A DNA stretch of 64,000 nt from assembly GCA_963925895.1 (NCBI GenBank), contig CAWUVH010000002.1, positions 47,303 to 111,302 on the forward strand, read 5' to 3'. Within the stretch, counting starts at the first letter, position 1. Each line of letters starts with the position of its first letter. Both the position numbers and the translations under genes were made by a program. The DNA is from Eutrophovita sp913057845. GTDB taxonomy: Bacteria > Pseudomonadota > Gammaproteobacteria > Burkholderiales > Eutrophovitaceae. Of this stretch, positions 58,470 through 64,000 are shown one piece after another. The notes below the pieces were generated by a model, which had not been told where the DNA came from, made no database searches, and worked only from the letters and a program-made list of their open reading frames with translations.

Positions 58470-58943
58470 ATGAAAATCAATATTATTGCCGTGGGTCATA
58501 AACCGCCCAAATGGGCTGAGGACGGCTGCCAAGAATATCTCAAACGATTTCATCGCGAACTATCAATTTCAGTGACTGAAATTAAACCAGCATTTCGTGT
58601 TGGGCATACCGATAAAAACCACCTCGCCAGAAAAACGGAAAAGGAGCGAATCCTTGCAAAAGCTAACAAAAATGCTTACCTAATCGCGTTGGATGAGAGA
58701 GGGAGCCAAAACACCACCAGCGAACTGGCGAAGTTAATGAGCACGTGGATGACTGAAGGGAAAGATGTTGATTTCGTCATCGGTGGCGCGGATGGCCTTG
58801 ACCCCGACATAAAGGGGCAGGCCTTCAAAACGCTTGCCCTATCGGCAATGACTTATCCCCACGCGCTCGCTCGATTAATTCTCGTCGAACAGCTCTACCG
58901 AGCTCAGTGTATTATCAGAAATCATCCTTATCACAGAGATTAA
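58470..58943 (+). CDS. rlmH: 23S rRNA pseudouridine-1915 N3-methyltransferase
   Basis: A SPOUT methyltransferase of 157 residues that modifies helix 69 of 23S rRNA. The knot-forming region is DFVIGGADGLDPDIK, followed by LSAMTYPHALARLILVEQLYRAQCI and the invariant end NHPYHRD. The family length is about 155. It follows rsfS, as in many proteobacteria, and lies 15 bases before maf. Start ATG 58470; no strong ribosome site. Confidence 0.97.
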   Translation: MKINIIAVGHKPPKWAEDGCQEYLKRFHRELSISVTEIKPAFRVGHTDKNHLARKTEKERILAKANKNAYLIALDERGSQNTTSELAKLMSTWMTEGKDVDFVIGGADGLDPDIKGQAFKTLALSAMTYPHALARLILVEQLYRAQCIIRNHPYHRD

Positions 58944-58958
58944 ATTACGTCACACGGC

Positions 58959-59570
58959 ATGAGCGATTTTTTTTATTTGGCCTCACAAAGTCCGCGACGG
59001 AAAGAAATACTGGATGCATTGCGTGCACCCTATCGACTCCTTAATTTAGTGGAAGGTCCAGGTGACAACGCAGATTTCGACGAAACCCCCATTCCAAATG
59101 AGCCGCCTACCCACTATGTCAATAGAGTCTCATTGCTTAAAGCATCTGCAGCCTGGAGGCACCTTGTAGACCATCGTCTACCAAAAGCACCTGTGTTAAC
59201 CGTAGATACAACCGTAACCCTAGATGACAAAATCTTAGGTAAACCCGAGGATGCAGAGGACGCACGAATTATGCTCCAGAGGCTTTCGGGCAGAGAACAT
59301 CAAGTGCTCACGGCTGTTACCATGAAACAAGGTGGCGAGATACACCAAACGCTTTCAATGACGAACGTGTGTATGCAGTCACTTAGCGAGAGTAATATTG
59401 AGCGCTACATACAAACTGCTGAACCTTTTGGTAAAGCTGGTAGCTATGGTATTCAAGGTATCGCCAGCATTTTTATCAGTCACATCTCTGGAAGTCACTC
59501 AGGAGTCGTTGGTTTACCCATCTACGAGACATCCGAGCTCATTAAAAAATTTGGATTTTCACTGTTATGA
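58959..59570 (+). CDS. maf: Maf-family nucleotide pyrophosphatase
   Basis: A 203-residue Maf/YhdE protein that hydrolyses non-canonical or pyrimidine nucleoside triphosphates. It shows the N-terminal LASQSPRRKEIL loop, the TVDTTVTLDDKILGKP motif (the first acidic residue of the usual ADT is retained), and EPFGKAGSYGIQGIASIFI with the conserved Lys/Gly/Tyr pattern. An insertion around residues 28-40 is slightly longer than in E. coli. The stop overlaps the rng start by four bases (ATGA), so the two are translationally coupled. Confidence 0.93.
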   Translation: MSDFFYLASQSPRRKEILDALRAPYRLLNLVEGPGDNADFDETPIPNEPPTHYVNRVSLLKASAAWRHLVDHRLPKAPVLTVDTTVTLDDKILGKPEDAEDARIMLQRLSGREHQVLTAVTMKQGGEIHQTLSMTNVCMQSLSESNIERYIQTAEPFGKAGSYGIQGIASIFISHISGSHSGVVGLPIYETSELIKKFGFSLL

Positions 59571-61021
59571 ATAATGAAATACTGATCAATGTCACGCCGC
59601 AAGAGACACGTGTCGCGATCATTCAACGAGGCATAGTACAAGAACTACATATTGAACGTGAAGCCCAACGTGGGCTCGTGGGTAACATATATAACGGTAT
59701 CGTGAAACGCATCTTGCCCGGCATGCAATCTGCATTTGTTGATATCGGCATAGAGAAGGCTGCTTTTTTACATGTCGCCGATATATTCGGTCGCGATCAG
59801 GATGAGGCAAACGACACTCCAATTGAAAAGCTACTCCATGACGGACAAAAAATACTCGTTCAAGTCATTAAAGACCCCATTGGGACCAAAGGAGCTCGGC
59901 TATCCACGCAAGTCAGTATTGCGGGACGCTTGTTGGTCTACCTACCATTAGAAAGTCATATCAGAATCTCACAAAAAATTGGGGACGAGGAAGAACGCGG
60001 ACAACTTAAAGAGCGCTTAACTCGACTGAAGGGTGAAGATTGTCAACAAGGCTTTATCGTTCGAACACTCGCAGAGACTGCAAGTGACGATGAGTTCCAA
60101 TCAGACATCGACTATTTAAGACGAGTTTGGGGAGACCTTAAAGATCGAGCGAAGACAAGTAAAGCGCCATCCGCCGTGTATCAAGATCTAGATTTAAGTG
60201 TTCGAATTTTGAGAGATTTCCTGGCAGACGAGTCTGAACGCGTCCTTGTAGACTCCAGAGAAACCTTTCAAAAAATGGAAATTTTTGCCAATACCTTTAT
60301 TCCGAACTTTGCAAACCGCGTACAAATCTATACGAGCGACCGCCCTTTATTTGAACGTTACGGGGTTGAGGATGAAATAGAAAAAGCGATGAGCAAACGA
60401 GTAAATTTGAAATCTGGTGGTTACCTCATTATCGATCAAACAGAAGCGCTCACCACGGTAGATGTGAATACTGGTGGATTCGTTGGCGATAGGAACTTTG
60501 AGGAAACCATATTTAAAAATAATCTCGAAGCATCACAAGCTATCGCTAGGCAACTAAGACTTAGAAACCTGGGGGGCATTATCCTCATTGATTTTATTGA
60601 CATGGAGAATGATGCCCATCAACAATCCATACTCGAGGAACTTGAAAAATCGATCACGCTAGACCGAACACGAATAACCATTAATGGTTTTACACAACTT
60701 GGCTTGGTAGAAATGACGAGGAAACGAACTAGAGAATCGTTAGCGCATGTGCTATGCGAACCGTGTCCCACGTGTTTAGGGCAAGGGGAAATTAAAACCA
60801 TTGCAACAATCAGCTATCAAATACTTCGTGAATTGGTTCGAGAGTCTCGGCAATACAATCCGAAGAGCCTGCGCATCATTGCATCACAAAAAGTAGTGGA
60901 TTTTTTCCACGAAGAAGAGTCTCAGAGTATTGCAATGGCGGAAGAATTTATTGGTAAAACAATATTGCTACAAATCGAACCTATGTACGGACAACAAGAA
61001 TACGATATCGTACTCGGGTAA
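59567..61021 (+). CDS. rng: ribonuclease G
   Basis: An endoribonuclease of the RNase E/G family that processes the 16S rRNA 5' end and decays mRNAs. In 484 residues an S1 domain lies at about 35-125 (GNIYNGIVKRILPGMQSAFVDIG), followed by the 5'-sensor/RNase H-like region and the DNase I-like catalytic part. The latter contains TVDVNTGGFVGDRNFEE and LRNLGGIILIDFIDMEND, whose aspartates bind Mg2+. The zinc-link CEPCPTC is near residue 405. It lacks the long C-terminal scaffold of RNase E. Confidence 0.96.
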   Translation: MNNEILINVTPQETRVAIIQRGIVQELHIEREAQRGLVGNIYNGIVKRILPGMQSAFVDIGIEKAAFLHVADIFGRDQDEANDTPIEKLLHDGQKILVQVIKDPIGTKGARLSTQVSIAGRLLVYLPLESHIRISQKIGDEEERGQLKERLTRLKGEDCQQGFIVRTLAETASDDEFQSDIDYLRRVWGDLKDRAKTSKAPSAVYQDLDLSVRILRDFLADESERVLVDSRETFQKMEIFANTFIPNFANRVQIYTSDRPLFERYGVEDEIEKAMSKRVNLKSGGYLIIDQTEALTTVDVNTGGFVGDRNFEETIFKNNLEASQAIARQLRLRNLGGIILIDFIDMENDAHQQSILEELEKSITLDRTRITINGFTQLGLVEMTRKRTRESLAHVLCEPCPTCLGQGEIKTIATISYQILRELVRESRQYNPKSLRIIASQKVVDFFHEEESQSIAMAEEFIGKTILLQIEPMYGQQEYDIVLG

Positions 61022-61034
61022 ATGTGGCGCCCAA

Positions 61035-61616
61035 CTAAGATGCGGTCAGAAACACCATTAGGCTGTGATTCAGCGCGCTGATTGGCCATATCAGAAAAAT
61101 CTGGCACGTCACCAATAAAAATAACAGGGAGAGATCCACACCACCGACCGGGTTAAAGCGTCGCCTAAAGATATCCAAAAATGGAGATGACATGGCCATC
61201 AACAAAGACATAATAGGGCTATAAGGATTAACCCAAGATAAAATCGCTTGAGCAAACGTAACCACAATAATAATGTAGACGAACATCTTGGCTAGACTAA
61301 CCGCAGACAAACAAGATATTGCCAACACAGTCGTGAGTGCCGAAGTTTTAAGATCCATGCCACTTAAAATGAAAATCATGCTCAACAACAACATCTCTGT
61401 AAGTAACGCCAATAAGAATGTCGACAAGTCATAGCCACGCCAGCCAGGAACGAAGCGCCTCGCAGGTATCACCGCAAAATCCGTAATGGCACATACGAAA
61501 ATGCTCAAAGGGTTGCGTGGCGTTGCTCGTACAACCTGCAAATAGAACCGAAGCAAAAACGCAAGCGACAATATACCCAAAACGGTTTTTAACAAAAAAA
61601 TTCCAACTTCGATCAT
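61035..61616 (-). CDS. YggT family membrane protein
   Basis: A 193-residue inner-membrane protein with two copies of the YggT hydrophobic repeat. The first includes LLRFYLQVVRATPRNPLSIFVCAITDFAVIPARRFVPG and the second ILSWVNPYSPIMSLLMAMSSPFLDIFRRRFNPVGGVDLS, each with the conserved Pro-rich turn. There are about four to five membrane segments. Its start touches the proC stop at one base, so they form one operon with yggS. The family is linked to osmotic or K+ stress, but its role is not established. Confidence 0.92.
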   Translation of the reverse strand: MIEVGIFLLKTVLGILSLAFLLRFYLQVVRATPRNPLSIFVCAITDFAVIPARRFVPGWRGYDLSTFLLALLTEMLLLSMIFILSGMDLKTSALTTVLAISCLSAVSLAKMFVYIIIVVTFAQAILSWVNPYSPIMSLLMAMSSPFLDIFRRRFNPVGGVDLSLLFLLVTCQIFLIWPISALNHSLMVFLTAS

Positions 61617-62425
61617 TATTTATCTCCTCCAAACTCTTTAGCTAACTCCTCCGAGCGATCTCTGGCACACCGAACACCTCGAGCAATCATATCCTTTAAT
61701 TTGTCGTCATCAAAAGAGGCCAACGCCGCCGCCGTCGTTCCTCCTCTTGAGGTCACCCGCTCACGCAATACTGATATAGATTCTTCCGACCGAGCAGCGA
61801 GCCTTGCGGCGCCCAAAAACGTCTCAACAGCGAGTAGCCCAGCAGCATCACGGTCAAGTCCCAACTCTGCGCCGACGGCCTCTAGCGCTTCAATAAAATA
61901 AAATACATAGGCAGGCCCACTCCCAGAGATAGCCGTGACCACATCAATTAACGATTCTGTCTCACACCATATATGTTGCCCGACACAGCTCATAACATTT
62001 TCTGCCAATTCGCGATCACCCGTGGTCATGTCATCTCCGTACATACCTGACACGCCCGCTTGGATTAAAGCAGGCGTATTCGGCATAACACGAATGATCC
62101 GGCTATAACCATTCAACCACTGTGTGATTGATGCGATAGGGATACCGGCAGCAATACTGATAATAAGACTTGTCTTAAGACTTGACGCACACGACTGCAC
62201 CACTTCTTTTAAGTTTTGAGGCTTCACAGCCAATACAACAACATCTGCATTAAAATCAGAATCAATAAAATTCGGCGCCGTACTTATCTGCATGGCATTA
62301 AATTTCGCTCTGGCCTCTTCCGCCACATCTACAACCAGAAGATCGCTCGGAGACGAACCCTTTTTTAGAAGCCCGCTGATAAGTGCGGTCGCCATGTTTC
62401 CGCCCCCGATAAAAACAACTTTCAT
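61616..62425 (-). CDS. proC: pyrroline-5-carboxylate reductase
   Basis: Completes proline synthesis by NAD(P)H-dependent reduction of pyrroline-5-carboxylate. The 269-residue protein has the Rossmann loop FIGGGNMATALISGLL, VLAVKPQNLKEV, the substrate-region RVMPNTPALIQAGVSGMY and SGSGPAYVFYFIEALEAVG, and the C-terminal TSRGGTTAAALASF. The order yggS-proC-yggT is conserved in many proteobacteria. The function is clear. Confidence 0.96.
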   Translation of the reverse strand: MKVVFIGGGNMATALISGLLKKGSSPSDLLVVDVAEEARAKFNAMQISTAPNFIDSDFNADVVVLAVKPQNLKEVVQSCASSLKTSLIISIAAGIPIASITQWLNGYSRIIRVMPNTPALIQAGVSGMYGDDMTTGDRELAENVMSCVGQHIWCETESLIDVVTAISGSGPAYVFYFIEALEAVGAELGLDRDAAGLLAVETFLGAARLAARSEESISVLRERVTSRGGTTAAALASFDDDKLKDMIARGVRCARDRSEELAKEFGGDK

Positions 62426-62487
62426 ATTATTGTTACCTCAGTATTCGACCTTAATGGCCATCCTATATGTTTCAATTCTAATATCAC

Positions 62488-63180
62488 TCAACGAGCACCA
62501 AAAATTCCTCGACCGATCCGCACAAATGTTGCTCCTTGCTGTATGCCAATTTCTAAATCATCTGACATGCCCATTGATAACACATCTAACTCAAAACCAT
62601 CTTGATTTAAGGAATCCTTCAATTCGGCTAACCGTCGAAATGTGTCTGAGGCTGACCCATTCTCTGCGCTGACCTCTGGAATGGTCATCAGCCCTCGCAG
62701 ATCCAAGAAAGGCAATTGCCGCACCGCTCGCGCAAGGTCAAAGACATCTGAGACACGACACCCCCGCTTGGTCTCTTCTCCTGTAACGTTCACTTGCAAA
62801 CAAACCTTCAGCGGACGGCCGATCTGCGACCTTATCTCTGAGAGTCTTTGGGCTATCTTTAATCGATCAACAGAATGGACCCAATCAAACTTGGTCGCGA
62901 TTTGTCGTGTTTTATTACTCTGAATCGGCCCAATAAAATGCCACTCAAGTGGCAAGTCACTCAGTGTGTCAATCTTATTAATCGCTTCCTGCACGTAATT
63001 CTCTCCAAAGCGTAACTGTCCTGATTGATAGGCTTCTCGGATTACATCAGCAGAAAATGTTTTGCTCACGGCAATCAACCACGCCGATTCTGGCTCTCGT
63101 CCCGCACGGCTTAAGGCCATACTTATTTGAGCATTAACACGTAACAAATTATCACTGATAGTGCACTCTTTCTCCATCAT
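62488..63180 (-). CDS. YggS/PLPBP family pyridoxal-phosphate homeostasis protein
   Basis: A 230-residue single-domain PLP-binding barrel. The cofactor lysine lies in LIAVSKTFSADVIREAY, followed by LRFGENYVQEAINK and WHFIGPIQSNKTR. The phosphate-binding end is LSMGMSDDLEIGIQQGATFVRIGRGIFG. Family members buffer PLP and affect amino-acid pools without a known catalytic reaction. It leads the operon with proC and yggT. Met1 or Met2 may be used; both lie within three bases. Confidence 0.95.
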   Translation of the reverse strand: MMEKECTISDNLLRVNAQISMALSRAGREPESAWLIAVSKTFSADVIREAYQSGQLRFGENYVQEAINKIDTLSDLPLEWHFIGPIQSNKTRQIATKFDWVHSVDRLKIAQRLSEIRSQIGRPLKVCLQVNVTGEETKRGCRVSDVFDLARAVRQLPFLDLRGLMTIPEVSAENGSASDTFRRLAELKDSLNQDGFELDVLSMGMSDDLEIGIQQGATFVRIGRGIFGAR

Positions 63181-63193
63181 TTGACGCGCAACG

Positions 63194-63607
63194 TCACGGT
63201 TTTAAAACCACCAAAAAAACAATTGCCACCAATATCAGTACTGGGAATTCATTAAACCAACGGTACCAGACATGCGAATGCTGATTTTGATCGTCCTTAA
63301 ATTTTTTAACCAACACTCCACACCAGAGGTGATAGATCACCAGCACACCCACCAAACTGAGTTTTGCTTGAATCCAAAAACTCTCGAAACCCCATCCGCC
63401 AATTACCAACCAAAACCCTGTAGTTATGGTCAATAAGGCGCCGGGCATCATGATTCCATAAAACAATTTACGCTCCATGATTTTGAAACGATCCTGACTG
63501 AGTTTGTCAGTAGACATCGAGTGATAAACGAATAATCGTGGTAAATAAAATAAGCCTGCGAACCAGGTCACCATAAGAATAATATGCGTTGCTTTCACTA
63601 TGCCCAT
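63194..63607 (-). CDS. hemJ: HemJ-type protoporphyrinogen IX oxidase
   Basis: A four-helix membrane protein of about 137 residues that oxidises protoporphyrinogen IX in haem synthesis in bacteria without HemG or HemY. Hallmarks are the first helix with VKATHIILMVTWFAGLFYLPRLFVYH, LFYGIMMPGALLTITTGFWL, WIQAKLSLVGVLVIYH and WFNEFPVLILVAIVFLV. The conserved His and Lys of the family are visible in helices 1 and 3. Start ATG 63607, 11 bases after AAGGAG; an in-frame TTG at 63610 is slightly closer. It lies 14 bases upstream of yggS. Confidence 0.9.
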   Translation of the reverse strand: MGIVKATHIILMVTWFAGLFYLPRLFVYHSMSTDKLSQDRFKIMERKLFYGIMMPGALLTITTGFWLVIGGWGFESFWIQAKLSLVGVLVIYHLWCGVLVKKFKDDQNQHSHVWYRWFNEFPVLILVAIVFLVVLKP

Positions 63608-63634
63608 CAAAACCGAATCTCCTTTTCTGGTTCG

Positions 63635-64000
63635 CTATGACGACAGTTTCTGTCGACAGTGATTGATCACCACATTTTGAAGACGAATTAAGTCTCCATG
63701 GAAAAAGTGTCCGGCACCAGGGAACACTGTCACGGGTATATGCTGTGGCCGAGCCCAATTCAGCACGTCAGACAGCAGCACCACATCGTCTTCTTCCCCG
63801 TGTAAGACCAAGGAGTCCTCAGGAACAGGCTCAACTTCAAATTTGCCCACCGCTGGCGCAATCAACACAACCTGATGGGGGCTTTTATCTTGTGCTGCAC
63901 GAGCAACCACATAGGTGCCGAAAGAAAACCCTGCAAAAATTAAATGGTTTGGTTGAAATCTTTTCTCGGCGTAGCTCAATACCGTTTCGAAATCCTCAAT
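63635..64000 (-). CDS. alpha/beta hydrolase, N-terminal part outside window
   Basis: The C-terminal 121 residues of a small hydrolase, open to the right edge of the window, so the start is not seen. The nucleophile elbow is AGFSFGTYV, the acid is probably in HGEEDDVV (SLVLHGEEDDVVLL) and the catalytic histidine in FPGAGHFFHGDL, which together make a full triad. This pattern matches the COG2945-type esterases. It may be co-transcribed with hemJ, 27 bases downstream on the same strand. Substrate unknown. Confidence 0.88.
   Translation of the reverse strand: MEDFETVLSYAEKRFQPNHLIFAGFSFGTYVVARAAQDKSPHQVVLIAPAVGKFEVEPVPEDSLVLHGEEDDVVLLSDVLNWARPQHIPVTVFPGAGHFFHGDLIRLQNVVINHCRQKLSS

Noticed and set aside
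1..64000. CRISPR arrays, insertion sequences or prophage
   Set aside because: No regularly spaced repeats, transposase, integrase or phage genes were seen; coding style is uniform across the window.

Overview
The window reads as a chromosome segment of a proteobacterium, most likely beta- or gammaproteobacterial and aerobic. I infer this from the homodimer-type pyruvate dehydrogenase aceE/aceF, the block nadD-rsfS-rlmH-maf-rng, the yggS-proC-yggT group, a fused 1,167-residue indolepyruvate:ferredoxin oxidoreductase, and a strong emphasis on acyl-CoA chemistry. No rRNA, tRNA, insertion sequence, phage or CRISPR is visible. Genes are densely packed and no gap above 300 bases lacks a gene. The longest gaps are 30718-30997, 13480-13717 and 7434-7640.

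Layout. (1) 1-4.5 kb: the 3' part of lpd, nudC, a lone glycine-betaine-type binding protein, a DUF2889 protein, a thioesterase and a DUF1289 protein. (2) 4.5-13.5 kb, minus strand: a leucine/isovalerate catabolic (liu) operon, read thiolase, 2-hydroxychromene-carboxylate-isomerase-like protein, rhodanese, liuB, acyl-CoA dehydrogenase, enoyl-CoA hydratase, liuD, liuE. (3) 13.7-21.9 kb: metallo-hydrolase plus class II aldolase, a peroxiredoxin-glutaredoxin hybrid, then on the minus strand a GntR regulator, acyl-CoA ligase and ThDP-dependent lyase/synthase-like enzyme, preceded by a BtuF-like protein and an Lrp/AsnC regulator. (4) 22-35.2 kb, plus strand: acetolactate synthase, the fused oxidoreductase, fused isobutyryl-CoA mutase (IcmF), a second B12 mutase system (small subunit, MeaB-type GTPase, large subunit) and a tandem gamma-carbonic-anhydrase-like protein. 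(5) 35-44 kb: transporters (MATE, dicarboxylate symporter, MFS), an SDR, a PanB-like protein, a NamZ-like protein, a DOMON-like protein and ChaC. (6) 44-53 kb: a branched-chain-type ABC importer (livGHMKF) flanked by two CoA ligases and an AhpD-like protein. (7) 53-64 kb: aceEF, then the housekeeping blocks.

Most notable observations. The mutase encoded at 30998-34099 is not a canonical methylmalonyl-CoA mutase: it carries the residues that define 2-hydroxyisobutyryl-CoA mutase (Ile90 and Gln208 in the large subunit, Asp115 in the small one), and it sits beside an IcmF that keeps the isobutyryl-CoA residues Phe593 and Gln737. The next gene encodes two fused gamma-carbonic-anhydrase domains whose losses of zinc-binding histidines are exactly complementary: domain 1 keeps the two that one subunit donates and domain 2 keeps the one that the neighbouring subunit donates. 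A ThDP enzyme/CoA-ligase pair 13 kb upstream could in principle make or cleave 2-hydroxyacyl-CoAs, which would link to the mutase. This last link is inference only.
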